This document shows positions 9,565 to 21,835 of a DNA stretch of 64,000 nucleotides, piece after piece (position 1 is the first letter of the stretch; every line of letters starts with the position of its first letter). The DNA is from Aedes albopictus (taxonomy: Eukaryota; Arthropoda; Insecta; Diptera; Culicidae): NCBI RefSeq assembly GCF_035046485.1, contig NC_085136.1, positions 80,803,734 to 80,867,733 on the forward strand. The letters run 5' to 3'. The position numbers were made by a program, and so were the translations under genes. Under the pieces are notes generated by a model that searched no databases, had not been told where the DNA came from, and saw only the letters and a list, made by a program, of their open reading frames with translations.

Positions 9565-11377
9565 TACGCAGGGTTGTGGCTCTGTTGCACATTTATTCTC
9601 TTTGTTTTCTGAATTTCCCCCAAACTTCATGAAATATCCCAAATTAGTATTTCAAGTGAACATATACACGGGAAAAATCTTTTCAAACTAAAAAAGTCAT
9701 GTAATCGTGAACCCGACCACAAGCTTTTTCATGACAAGAAGTCATGATTGTGTAAGGCGTTATGTAAAGCTTATCCCGTTTCCAGAAATGAAATAGCATG
9801 ACGCTCAGTCATAAAATCATGACTACATAGCTCTGAGTAATTAATTAATGAATTAAAACAATGCACAATCGTCCACGAAACATATTTACGAGGAAAGATG
9901 CACTCAGCGCCTTCAAATGATTTTCTAGATTAATATGGTCTTCTACAAAGTTGTTCCTAAAAATAAGGCCCTCTTTTCAATATACATGAAAATTAGGGTG
10001 GTCCATATTATCAAAGAAAAAGGGAATCAAACTTTTTTATTTGCTAGAATAACTATATACATTATACATTCTTCGAGAAAGTTGTAAATCTATCAATTTT
10101 GAGCAAGTTTGCTGAAGACACTTTTCATGTAGCTTTAAAATTGACCGATCTAGAGGTATTTTTCTGAATAAGCTTAGGGTGGTTAAAAAAACCGGTTTTC
10201 TGGCGTTAACTTTTTCAGTTTCGATTTTTCATCAAAGTCGCCCAAGAAACACTTGTAGAACATTTGAAGACGAAGACGCGTCGTTTCGAGCGCTGAGATT
10301 GTCGATATCTCTTTTGGCTAAAAGCTACAGGCATTTTTCTTTAAAAAATATAGTTTTTTAAAAAGGTGTTATGAGGGGTTGGGGCAAACATAAAAAATAT
10401 ATTCTGCCCGCATTCAAAAGAAGAAATGTTGTTATAAAACATATTAAAAAAATAGAGGGGTGTTATTTTTGTAACTCAAGTGAAAAATACTTGAAAAGTG
10501 CCTATTTTTTCTACAAAATCATCAGTATCTTTTGAACGGAATGACGTAGCAACATTCTCAGCACACGAAAATGTGCGTTTTTTAAAGCTCTAAAAATGGT
10601 TCTTAGACATCTTTGATGAGAAATTTGAAACAAAAAAGATAAAGCGTTTAAATTGTTTTGATCAAATTTGGAGCATTTTCCAATAGTTTTCATAGGGTGA
10701 CGCTAGAACAAATCGTTTTATTGCTTTATCTTTTTTATGTTAAAACACAATCTCCAGAATCATGAATTATGCTTATGTTTTCATGAATTTTTGTTACGGA
10801 GTGTGTGTGCTTCATGATTTTATGACTCTACTTGCCATTTTGGTTCAACAAAATTTAAATCATAAACGACAAACGGGTTCAATTAGATCAGCAGCGGGTT
10901 GAAAATGCTCATTCGTGGACCAGATTTTAATTTTATACTAGTAATAACTTCTACACATCGTTATGATCATAAACTTCATACCTCATCTTCTCTATAGATG
11001 TCTAGAAAAATATCGAGTTCACTAGTTGTACGAGTTTTGACGCCTTACTCGGGTTGAGAACAACAAAATTGAGTGGAGAAAGCAATTTTTCTAATCCAAC
11101 CTGTGTTTAATAATATGCTGTTCAATTCCGACACAAAGTGGCGATTTTATCTTTTTGATTTGGGGAGTTATTTTACTTCAAGTTAAAATATGTTAAACAA
11201 AACTATGTCACGTAGTTTTACGGAGATCCACTCGGTACTGGAGTTGAAGAAATTATTTTGGCAATATCTGAACTGATTCCTCTATCCCGGATAACGGTTC
11301 CCCTAATTTACCAATTTTACTCAGCAATTATCTTACACGTAACACTAAGGTTGCCACAATAGTTTAACTGCCACATG
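9565..11377. other. AT-rich spacer, no gene recognised
   Basis: Only short frames occur here (60-68 codons) and none resembles a known protein. Around 9990-10720 there is a long AT-rich stretch beginning TTAGGGTGGTCCATATTAT. It looks like an old interspersed repeat, but I cannot define its ends. CATGA-containing words recur at 9700-9830, 10760-10830 and 11660-11750 without a clear inverted structure. Confidence 0.4.
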
Positions 11378-11601
11378 GGCTTCGTGGCCGACCGGTTAGC
11401 GGCGTCAGTCGTTTAGATGTCTCGTAAGCCTCGGAGTGTGGGTTCGATTCCCACTCCAGTCGGGGAAATTTTTTTTTTCGAACGGAAAATTCTCCACTGG
11501 GCCACTGGGTGTAGTATATGTTGTCCGTTGTCAAATATTTGTAATGTTCAGTCTGTAGAGGCCGCAAAGTCGAAGACGGTGTAATTGTCTTTTTTTATTG
11601 G
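11378..11601 (+). mobile_element. tRNA-derived SINE (family 1), copy 2
   Basis: The head GGGCTTCGTGGCCGACCGGT carries an A-box-like GGTTAGCGGCG and a perfect B box GGTTCGATTCC at about 11442. The body (GGGCCACTGGGTGTAGTATA, GTCCGTTGTC, AATGTTCAGTCTG) and the end (GAAGACGGTGTAATTGTC plus T run) match copy 1 on the opposite strand at 6541-6764. No convincing TSD. Confidence 0.8.
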
Positions 11602-11639
11602 ATGGAGTGGTTTGATTTCCCGGGAGTAAAAAATTGTTG

Positions 11640-12410
11640 CGTTACGAGAAAATGAGTCATGATGTCATAATTTCTTTTTTCATGGCGATTTTTTATGACA
11701 TAAAAACAAATTTTGCTCCAAATCATGACTAATTTTTTTCAGTTCTGGGAACCAGATTGGTCCAAATTGGTCCAAATTCACAGCATTAAACTTAATCGTG
11801 AAATCTTTGCTGCCGTAAGCCAGGTCGGTGTCCACCTATGTGCATAAAGGATCTTTACTGAGAGCTTTCTTTGTCAATTTTTAATTATTGTGTTAGTCTA
11901 TTGTGGGGCAATCAACCCAAGCAGTCTACCGTCCGTCGCAGTCTTCGGTCTGCCTGCACCTGCAACCAAGCGCCGCCGCCACAAGCAATTTGGTTACCGA
12001 CCGGTCGATCGGTTACTGCTTCTTCCCAAACACCGAACCCGACTTCGAAACGAAATAGCCTTCCTAATTATTTCATTACGGGCCAATTTTTCTATCGCTT
12101 CTGGTGCTCCGCTTCGCCGCACTCCCTGTCCGAGGTTGGTTCTCCCAAACCTATCTCTGCTTTTTAAATGTTACCCTATTATGGGTTGTTTTGTTTTTCT
12201 ACCTTTTCTGTTCGGCGAACGTCTTGTTTGGGAAGATGAATTTCCATTCCGTACCAAATTGGAACTGCGGATATCTTTCTTTTTAAACTGTATTTCGAAC
12301 CCTTGTCAGTATCGTTCCCTATGGAAATATTCCATTGAAAAACGGTAGAACGTACGGTGTCACTTCATTAAATCGTTTTTGTGACAACAAAATGAAAAAC
12401 GAATGTGATG
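11640..12410. other. Unassigned segment, partly GC-rich
   Basis: Bases 11890-12140 are GC-rich compared with the surroundings and contain a 152-codon plus-strand frame (11890-12348) without any motif I recognise. A solo LTR or a decayed gene fragment are both possible. I could not find matching LTR ends or a TSD. Confidence 0.3.
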
Positions 12411-12417
12411 GAAAAAT

Positions 12418-12600
12418 GACAAGCTTGGTGGTTTAATAGTTACCGCTTCTGATTCATGTGCAGCAGGTCCTGAGTTCAATCCCTGACTTGTTCTTTCCCT
12501 CTTACTTTGTTTCTTTCCATCTAGTTTCTCTAAACTCACTTCTCTACATATACAACTCATGTAAAATCGCATGTTCATAGCCGTCGCTTAGAAACAGAAA
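12418..12600 (+). mobile_element. tRNA-derived SINE-like copy (family 2)
   Basis: AGCTTGGTGGTTTAATAGTT followed about 40 bp later by GAGTTCAATCCC is a recognisable but mutated tRNA-like A-box/B-box pair (B-box consensus GGTTCAATCC). A CT-rich body then follows. The right end is uncertain and no TSD was seen. Confidence 0.55.
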
Positions 12601-12784
12601 CGGATTGCAAAAGGCGTTTCCCTTCCTTCCTTCTTTCACAGCACAGTGTGAATCTACAATGTCGCCTACAAATTATGCAACCATGCGAACTGTGGTGCTT
12701 CACAGTAATATTCACACAAGCTTTACGTGTAGCATCCACTCACCAATGCGTGAACCCCTTTGCCAAAAACAAACATTTCTCATT

Positions 12785-12946
12785 AAGGGAACGTTCAAAA
12801 ATTACGTCCAACATTTGGGGGAGGGGGGGGGTCTAGAAAAGTGTGACAGTACGTGTATTGGGTATAGGGAAATTGCGTGACAGAGGGGGGAGGGGGGGTC
12901 TAGAAATCCCGGAAAACGACGGACGTAATTTTTGAATCTTCCCTAA
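12785..12946. mobile_element. MITE with AAAAATTACGTCC inverted ends
   Basis: Left end AAGGGAACGTTCAAAAATTA and right end TAATTTTTGAATCTTCCCT are inverted copies over about 25 bp, with two G-rich tracts between. TAA borders both sides and may be a 3-bp TSD. No coding content. Confidence 0.65.
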
Positions 12947-13229
12947 CACTTCGACATCCGCATGAACATTGGCAGATGCAGTGAACTCCGCGGTCTGTTG
13001 GCATCAAGCGATTGCCATTTCACTTCCCTCCATATCCCCACATTGACCAGCAACATGATGTAGCAGGCGCCATTCTAGCCTAAAAATAGAAGATCATCAA
13101 TTCTCACATACTGAAGATGCCTATTCATCCCAAGCAACTATCGCATTGGGTCCTTGTGTTAGTGTAGCTGATCTGAAGATATTGAAGTAGCATCCACAGG
13201 CGATCAATAAATATTTAATTTTTAATTCT

Positions 13230-13450
13230 CATAGGGTATCGCGCCACTTGGGCGGTGGTTCTATATTCGTCTGTTTGCCACTAGCACTCAGTCAATTTTG
13301 AACCAATTGACTTGAAATGTTGTACACGGGTTGATACTATACCTATCTCACCACATTCCAAAAGTAGTGCCAATCGGTTCAAATTTGACTGAGTTATAGT
13401 GGAAAACAGACGAATATAGAACCACCGCCCAAGTGGCGCGATTCCCTATG
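13230..13450. mobile_element. 221-bp MITE with ~51-bp inverted ends
   Basis: The termini CATAGGGTATCGCGCCACTT and the complement of AAGTGGCGCGATTCCCTATG extend as nearly perfect inverted arms of about 51 bp. The centre contains a motif (TTGAACC ... TTGTACACGG) that recurs near 24810-24850. No TSD was evident. Confidence 0.8.
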
Positions 13451-14170
13451 ACAACAAAACGAAAACTATAAACACGTAGCTGTGACACAGAAGATCGCAA
13501 ATAATTTTTGTAGGTGCTTGAGATCAAATTATCTCAGAAAGTTTTACAACCTATTACATTTTTGAAAACTTTAGCAGCAATTTACCGTAAAGTTTCAGAA
13601 ACTCCCACGCTTATTTTTCCCCGGGTCTACAATCGGCATCTCCAAATTGCAAAAAAGAAAAACCCTTTTCGCCGGTTTTCTTCATTTGTGTTGATGGCAG
13701 GTGCGATGATGCAATCAATCATGGGAAACGATCCAAGCAAATCGACGCGCCGAAGGCTACAGAGCTAGAGCTGACTCTGACTGCGGCTGAGCTGAGAGGT
13801 GGTGGTGATGGTGGCGCCCCACTCGGATCTACGGTGGAAAATCATCTCCTCTTTGTCCATGCCGTCGTCGTCGCGTCCGTCGCATGCATGCATGAATGGC
13901 GCTGTGAGTGAGGAAGGTTATGACAGATTGAAATCGCCGAAATATTTGCGCTCACGGACGAATGGGTTTGTTCGTTGTTGTTGTTGTTGTTGTTTCAATT
14001 TTGGTGGCAGTCTGCCTGTTCTGAGGAAAATCAATTTTAGGAAATTTGAATTTGGCAACTTCGCCAGGGGCGAGACAATTTTCGTCGCCGTAGATCGATC
14101 AGTCTGATCGGTGATAGGTAGGTTTTGAAGGTTTGTTAGCTGACGGGGGCATAAACCTAATTTGATTATA
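13451..14170. other. Low-copy-looking, GC-richer segment
   Basis: Base composition and lack of repeat structure set this stretch apart. It contains (GTTGTT)n around 13970-13995 and short frames of 84 and 102 codons without recognisable domains. It could be conserved non-coding or untranslated sequence of a host gene, but nothing in it proves this. Confidence 0.3.
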
Positions 14171-14259
14171 ACTATATGTCGGAAACTCCTATGGAAATAT
14201 CAACACTTGGTGTAAGATTTGCATTGGAAAAGCAACAGTATTCATTTGAAACTAACCCT

Positions 14260-15220
14260 TCTTGTATATTAGGGTAAGGGGTTTCAGTGCGGTACCATGA
14301 GATCTCAGGGGTGTTTTCGGGTCTCTGTGCAAAGAGTTTCAGAGGATTTTCGACGGGTTTAGGAAGCGTTGCAGGCACGTTTTGAGGGGTTTTGCGGGTT
14401 CTTAAAGGGTGGTACGGTCAAATCTTGGTCATATAATTTTTATTCATTACTTTAGACTTCGTACACTAAAATAGCTGATTTTTGGACCAGTAATGGTACA
14501 TTGTATGTAGCTTATACCATAAAATTTGTACGCAATCTTAAGTTATGAAAAATATGGTGTGACCAAATTTTGACCGTAACACCCTTTGGTGCGTTATATG
14601 GGATCCGAGGGCGTTTAAGGGGGGTTTCGGGGTTATTTCAGAAAGAATAAGAGAATTTTCGGAGTGATTCAGCGGCGTTAATGAGAAGTATTCGGGGTTT
14701 CGGAGCATCTCAGGAGCGTTACATGGGGACCGATGAGCGTTTAGGGGATGTTGGAGTCATTTCAGGAAGTTTCAGTGCATTTTTAGCGGGATTCAGAAGA
14801 ATTACGCAGGCGTTTTCGGGGGCTTCGGAGGTTCTCAGGTACGTAGCATGGAGTCCGAGGGAGTTTTAGGGGAATTTCAGAGACATATCAGGAAGTTGCA
14901 GAGCCTTTTTAGCAGTTTTCAAGGGCGTCACGGAGGTGGTTCTGCTGGTTCCGGAGCGTCTCAGGAGTGTCCGTGGGGTTTAGGGCAATTTCGGTGGCAT
15001 TTCAGGAAATTTCGAAGGATTTTCAGAGACCCCATCACAATATCTTTTGAAATCAAATGATCGTGAATCCTCTAGGAACATCCCCAAAGCTCTTTGAAAT
15101 GACTCCGGAATGCCTTGAAACGCCCCTCAAACCCCCTGTAACGCTCTTTAAAGGCTTCTGGAATCCCCTTAAACAACACCCTTAAACACCCCTTAAGCCC
15201 CTCGGAACCCCCTTTTTTGG
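14260..15220. repeat. Second degenerate repeat type (GGGGTTTCAGG...CGTT)
   Basis: This is a field of 12-20-bp units around GTTTCAGGGG, GGCGTTT and TTTCAGAG. It is distinct from the GGAATTCC type. The last 150 bases (15070-15220) run in the complementary sense (CCCCTTAAAC, GGAACCCC). Comparable units recur at 22330-22620. A MITE interrupts it at 14404-14587. Confidence 0.65.
14404..14587. mobile_element. 184-bp MITE with AAAGGGTG inverted ends
   Basis: The left end AAAGGGTGGTACGGTCAAAT and right end complement AAAGGGTGTTACGGTCAAAA form inverted arms of about 28 bp, ending in TTGGTCA. It sits inside the GGGGTTTC repeat field. The TSD is unclear. Confidence 0.7.
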
Positions 15221-15359
15221 GCTCCCAGACTCTAACTTTCTGGAAACTTAGCCTTAGCCCTTAGCCTCAACTCAAGTGCCCTAGCTATAGCATATATGTA
15301 TGTACATAAAGGAGGTCCCAGTATATTTTGATTTGGTTTTGATTTTCACAAAATCCTCT

Positions 15360-18300
15360 AAGAATTTCTTTACAGATTCCTTTAGAAATTTCTTAGCAGA
15401 TGCTTTAAAAAAAAACACCAGAATTTTTTACTAGGATTCTTCCACAAATTTCTTTGCTTCCATTTCTCAAGAAATTTTCTCAGAGAATCCTCAAGAAATT
15501 CAATGAGGAAATCCTTAAAAAATCCTCAGATTTTAATTGAGGAACTTCCTCAGGGAGCTCTCAGGATGTTTTTTTTTTCTCAAAGAATTCTCAAAGAATT
15601 TCCTCAAGAATTTTATCAGGGCACTACTTAAGGTTTTTCCTCAAGAGAATCCTCCTAAAATTTTCTTAAGATCGTCATAAAATTTGCTTTTAAAGGGTTT
15701 ACTGAAGGAATTTTATAAAATAACTCTGAAAGAAATTATTTACCCCGTAACGTGGGTAGATCACCTTAGAATGGTGCGTTGCGGTGTATGATCCACCAAA
15801 TCAAATTTTGATCTTGATATTTACCGTATTTTTAAATATTCCAAGATCAAAATTTGATGCTCTTTTCCTTGTGTTTTGTAGTATTTGTGTTTCAATGTAC
15901 TGCTAATTAACATTTTATTTCAGCAGGATTCAGGTAAATGTATCGTACGATATAAATAATATTTTAAAAATATATAACTGTGGCGAGCGTATCACTAATA
16001 AGTAGCTTATTTGACGTATGATGTTAATATTATTTTATATTTCAGATTATCAACCGAAGAATCTAGTAATTCAATCAAATGCCAACAAGATGACGAGGAA
16101 ACCAGGATGAATTGGGCAGACAACTGATTCGAAGCAGTCTAACAATGGTGTGCCTGAACGTTAACCAAGCGTATCCTTTGGAGTTTACCCTTCCACTAAC
16201 AACACCCAAATTCCTGTGACACCTAGGCCTGAGAGATCGTAGAGTTGTCTACATTTTTCATAGGTGTCCAAAACTAACCATCCTTTCCCACTCCTCAGCA
16301 GTCGCAAGGACGTGGCCAGGACAGTGCTCGACCATTGGAGGATTGCGTCAGTCTTGTCTAAGAGTCAGAGATAAGTCCCAAATCTTTGTGCTTTGGTTCG
16401 GACGGGAAGGAGGCAACCCTCATAACAGCGGTCTAGGACTGTACCACCTACGAATTTGTGCGACTCGCTTAATGCTAATGCTAATGCTAATGCTAATAAC
16501 TCTGAAAGAAATTCTTCAGGGTTTTCTCAAGTAATATCATCATATAATCCCCAAGGAATTTTCTCATGAATAACTCTAGAAACTTCTTCTGGGATTTCTC
16601 CAGGAATTTCCTCAGATAATCGTCAAAGAATTCTCTCGGAGAATTCTCAAGGAATTCCCATAGAGATTACTCACTAATCACTGAGGGATTCCTCAATAAA
16701 TTTTCTAAGACTTCCTGCAAGAAATTCCTTCAGAGATTACTCAAGGAATTAACTGAGAGAACCCTCTATGAATTTTCGCAGGTAATCCTTAAGAAGTTTT
16801 TTCAGAAATTACTCAAGGAATTTCCCCAGAACTTTCTAAAGAAATAATCCTCTAGAAGTCATCCTCAAGAAAAATATCCTCAAGGAATCTTCTCAAGGAA
16901 AATTAAAAAGAAAGCCTCAGGTATTGCTCAAGGATTTTTTTCCGAGATTACTAAAGGAATTCTTTGAAGGATTACTTAAGGCATATTTATTCAAGGAATC
17001 CTGTATGAATTTTGTCAAGAATTCTTATTAAATTTTCTCGAAAACTTCTCAAGGAATTTCTTCAGGTATTCTCCAAGGAGATTCCCAAAAGAATCCTCAA
17101 AGAATTTCCTTGGGGAATATTAAAAAATTTCAGGGCTGACTCAAAAAATGTCCAGAGGAAATCCTCAGGATTTAATCAAAAAACTGCCTCAGTGAATCAT
17201 TGAGGGATTCCATCAAAAAAAAATCCTCGAGGAGTTCTTATAAAATTTTCTCAATAAATCCAAAAGGAATACAATCAGGGATTAATCAAAAACTTTCCCC
17301 AAAGAATCCTCAAAGAATCTAAGAAATTTGATAAGGGATTTCTCAAAGCATTTCTTCATGAGATCCTAAAGAAATTTCCTCACATAATCTTCAACAAATT
17401 CCTTTAAAGATTACGCATGAAATTTATGCAGGGATTACTAAAAAATTTCCACAGTGGAATCTCAAAGAATTTCATAGAGGATTTCTGAAGAAATTTCTTC
17501 AAGGATACTTCGAGAAATTTCCTCAGAGAATTTGAAAAAATCCTCATAGAATTCTCAAGGAATTCCCATAGAGATAACTCAAGGAATTCCCTCAGTGACT
17601 CCTCAAGAAATTTTCTTAGACATTCCTCAAGGAATTCCCTCAGTGATCCTTCAAGGAATTTCCTTAAGAATTTCTCATAAAAGTATCCCAGAGATTCCTC
17701 AAAAAATGTCCATATGGAGTTCCCAAGAAATATCTTCATAGATTACTCATGGGCTCAGAGAATCCTCTATAAATTTTCTCAGGAAAGCCTAAGGAATTTT
17801 TTTCAGAAATCACTTAAGGTATTCCCCCAGTGATTCTTCAAGAAATTGCCTCAAGGACTCCTCAAGAAATATTCTCAAGTAATTTCCTCAGGGGTAATTT
17901 AAAAAAAAACTCAAATTTTGCTCAAGGATTTTTTCTCCGGTATTACACAAAAAATCCTTCAATGATAACTCAAGGCATTTATTCAGAGAATCCTCTATGG
18001 TTTTTTCTCAAGAAATCCTTAAGAAATTCCCTCAAAAAATCCTCAAGAAATTTCCTCAGGTGTTCTTTAAGGAGTTTCCTAAGAGAATCCCCAGGGAATT
18101 CTTTCAGGGAATGCTCAAAAAATTTCCTCGGAGATGACCCAGAAATGTCCAGAGAGAATTCTCAGGATTTTTAATAAGTAGTTACTCATGAAACCGCCTC
18201 GATGCATCATCAAAAAATTCCAACAGGGATTCCTCAAAAACGATTCTTCGAGGATTACTTAAGAAATTTCCTGAATAAATCCACAATAAATTCCCTCGGG

Positions 18301-18500
18301 GATTATTCAAAAAATATTCCCAGAGAATCCTCAATTTCCTCACATTATCTTCAAGGATTTCCTTTAAAGATTTCCAAAGGAATTTCTCAGGGATTACTCA
18401 ATAAATTTCCGCAGCGGTTGCTCAATGAATTTCATCGGGGATTTCTCAAAAAGTTTCCTCAGATACTTCTCAAGGAATCCCCTCAGGGATGACTCCTGGA
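15360..18500. repeat. Degenerate GGAATT-type repeat, cluster C
   Basis: AT-richer and more decayed units (CTCAAGGAATTTCCTCAGGGA and variants) fill 15360-15737 and 16495-18500. The field is interrupted by a retroposed segment at 15738-16494. Frames such as 17404-17739 on the minus strand and 17830-18492 on the plus strand are products of the repeat. Confidence 0.8.
15738..16494 (+). mobile_element. Retroposed fragment with 19-bp TSD and (ATGCTA)n tail
   Basis: The segment is bounded by the identical direct repeat AATAACTCTGAAAGAAATT at 15719-15737 and 16495-16513. It ends in four tandem AATGCT units. A long TSD plus a short tandem-repeat tail indicates target-primed reverse transcription, as for non-LTR elements whose 3' ends are simple repeats. 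The content (GC-rich from about 16090) has no long frame and probably represents a LINE 3' UTR or a SINE-like derivative. The family is not identified. It inserted into cluster C. Confidence 0.8.
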
Positions 18501-18589
18501 GGAATCCTGCACTCAAGCAAAACTTTGATGGCCAATTAGTCTAGTAGAAGTTTTGAGAAACATCATAAACCCAAATATCTTTTATTTTG

Positions 18590-19840
18590 ATTTAATGGTG
18601 ATAGTAAGAATCTTTTGGGTAACTTGGGTAGGAAAATTCTGAAGGAATTTTCTAAGCATTTTCTGGTGGAATCCGCAAATGGATTTCAGTAAGAATCCCC
18701 GAACGAACCTAAGAAGGAATCTCCGAAAGAATTCCTGGAAAAATCCCAAAAGAAATTCCTGAATTTCATCTAATGAATAACTGGAGTAATCCTCGAAGAC
18801 GTTTCTGAAGGAGTCGTTGAAAGAATTCCTGAAGAAATCCCAAAAAAAATCCTGAAGTATCCCCGAAGGAATTCCTAGGAAATCCTCAAATTTAATCCAG
18901 AGTTCTGAAGTTTAATTTATTAGAGAAATCTAAACCTATAAGAGTCTTTGACGAAAATCCTAGAGGAATCGCTGAAGGATTTTTTTTTTAGGAATTCGTT
19001 AGGAAATCCCTGCAGGAATCACACAGGATTTTCCACGGAATTTCCAAATTAAACCCAGAAAAATATCCGAAATTCATCCCAGAAGGAATTTTGGAACGAA
19101 TTCCGAGAAGGAACTCCTGTAGGTCTTTCTAACTATGGAAAGAGTCATGGAGAAAGCATGGCAGGAGTTTCGAAAGGAATCCCCAGAGCAACGTCTGGAA
19201 GAATCTGCGATGAAGTTTCTGGAGAAATTTCTGACCAAATTCCTAAAGGAATCGTTGACGAAATCCGTGGCGAAATCTCCGAAGCTATTGCTGAAGGATT
19301 CTTGAAGGCATCCCCGAAAGAATTACTGGAGGGAATTTCAAAGTGAGTCCTAGAGAAATTCCTGTGATAATTCCTAAAGTTACATTCGACGGAATTTCTT
19401 TCAGAATCAGCAGAGAATTCTTAGAAACATCTTCGAAAAAAGTCGGGATAAATCATGAAGTTTTGCCTGGAGATCTCCCAGAAAGCAGTACTGTGCGAAC
19501 CCTCGAAGAAACTAGCAGTTAAAAAAAACGGAAAAAAATATTTGTGGGAATCTTCTATGAAATTTCTTGAGGTGTTCGCGAAGAAATTCCCGGAAAAACA
19601 TCTGGAGGAATCTTCAAAGGATTCCTGAAGAATCTCCGTAACAGAAATCTTGGAGTAATCTAGGACGAAATTCCCGAAGGTGTTCTTGGAAAATTCCGTG
19701 AGAAAATTTTTGGAGTTTCTGAGGGAATTTATGGGGGAATACCCAAGGAAATTTCTGGAGGAATCCTCGAAGATATGTCTGGAGACATCTCCCTAAAAAA
19801 GTCCGGAGGGAAATTTCCAAAATTTTTGAAAGCATCTCCA
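18590..19840. repeat. Degenerate GGAATTCC-type repeat, cluster D
   Basis: Units of the GAATTCCTGAAGGAATCC type dominate, in the register complementary to most of cluster C. A boundary near 18500-18600 shows non-repeat sequence and a switch of orientation. No genuine gene is visible. Confidence 0.75.
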
Positions 19841-21833
19841 GAATCGACACATTAAAGATTAAACTCAGATTAAAATAAAGGATCGTTTGGTGCTTGAGAA
19901 AAGCAAAAATCATACGTGACTAGCGTCTAATACCATTATTATCTCGAAATCAGTGTATACTATACATATAATTTATCCGAAGGTATCTATTTTTTATTCA
20001 TAAAAATTTCTGATGTGCAGCTAAGAAGTAAGAATGCACTCCGGATGACATACCCCAGAATTCCAATTTACTCGTGAAGTTCATGATCGTGTTGTACGTA
20101 CTCTTATACGGGCAAGTTACATCGCATAAGATGCAGCAAAAGTGCCTTATGCGTGCAGATTTGTGCTGTCAGGACAACAACATGCCTTTCAGCAATATCT
20201 TATGCGATGTACAGTGTGCATTATTGCGATGTAATGTAGTGTTTTATGCGACCTCATAATATTTGCAAAAAAAAAAACAATTCTTATCAACTCAGTACAT
20301 GTGGGACTAAGACTGTTGGATTCTCGAGTGTTGAAATGCACTTGGTTTACCAACGCTCTGCCCGGCGTAAAAAAACGACGGAGTGCGATTACTCAAATAA
20401 TATTAACTAGAAATTACTGGATTGCACCACCCATGATTGATTATCAGGATCGCGAAAATAAAAGGATAGACTTAGTAACCACAATGACGACTGTTGACTC
20501 TCTCGTAGCTATTTGGCACTGAACTCGCAGTCGAACAGTAGCCCTTGTATGTATTCTTCAACGAGTTTATTTTTACATTTATGTGACTTTTTGTGTACAC
20601 CTTACCTAGTTGAACTGTCAAAATAGAACATGTACCAAGTTAAGTCGTATAAATATCGCAGTATGTGTTTATGCGAATTATTTTAAAATTAACACGCACG
20701 TATAAGTGAATAAGTTACGGTCATCACAATAAAACATAAGAATGTTGTTCAGACGTCCATATTCTTAAAAGACTTTACCAGATACATCGCCATAAGCTCA
20801 AAAACTAACATCATGTGCGATAAAAATTGTCACTCTGCCGTACATGTATGCGATATTACTTTATACGATGTAATGCGCACTTCCCAATACGACTCCTGGT
20901 TGTCTGGGACCTCATTTAGAAATCTCACCATTTCGTACATCATTAACGAAAGATCAGGGTTCCTTTCACCAAACAAAAAAAAATCTCTTTTCGAATCGTA
21001 TAAATCGCTCTTACAAAGAATTTGCAAGTGTAGCACCAAATTCACCTTCCTGAAAACGGAAATCAACCAGAAAAGCAGGTCAAATGCACCGCAACCAGTT
21101 CCTCCCCGCTCTCTCATGGAACTCAGAAGATATATCGACATCGACGACGGTCACCACTCGGTCGTGACCCATAAAACTGTCTCGCGGCTCTTGACGACCG
21201 ACGAAGTTCGATTACTTCTCGTATAAATATATGTACATCGCATCGGTGATTCGGTGGGCACTTCCGAGTCAGACAATATAACATGTTTCCTAGGTATGGT
21301 ACGAGTCTGTCTGGTAATAAGTTCGAACATGCCGGTCGATGCTACTTTCGGTTTCCCTCTGTGTGTTATTGGGTCATTGGGCTTTGTGGGTGCGGCGCGC
21401 GATGCGGAACCTTTATTGAAGGCGGCGGACATGGACATGTACCTTCTACTAGGTACCACCTTTATTTGGAATCGGCGTGATTGATGGGTGGGATGACGGC
21501 GGTGTTGTTCTTTTTTCGGACACAAAACATGATTTATTGTAGTATAATGGACTGGGACAAGTTGAAACCTGGGAAATATGTGATCATCCAATAATGTCAA
21601 TATTGACAATTTGAATAAGCGACGAGGTACAGTTCGATTTCTTCTTCGTAGTCTTCTTTCTAAATCAGCAAATTTCCAAAAAAAAAATCTTGGGTTGAGG
21701 TCAAAGAGTTGCACAATTTTTTTCAAGAATTATGAATATTTCTAAGAAATCCTTAAATATTCTTACTTAGATTCTATAACTCTGTGTATATACAACTAAG
21801 TTAAAATATCACCGATAAATTGCAGATAAGGAC
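19841..21833. other. Unassigned sequence with short frames only
   Basis: CGCATAAG/CTTATGCG words recur at 20115-20240 and related words near 20845-20880, hinting at an old inverted-repeat element. Bases 21150-21550 are GC-richer and open on both strands (191 codons minus, 76 codons plus), but neither translation contains a motif I recognise. I make no gene call. Confidence 0.35.
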
Positions 21834-21835
21834 TA

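Noticed and set aside
11890..12348. 152-codon frame as a gene
   Set aside because: No domain, signal peptide or conserved motif; it overlaps another open frame of similar length. Kept only as unassigned.
21151..21726. 191-codon minus-strand frame, considered as a viral insertion or host exon
   Set aside because: No viral or cellular motif is visible; the opposite strand is also partly open in the same GC-richer stretch, so composition can explain it.
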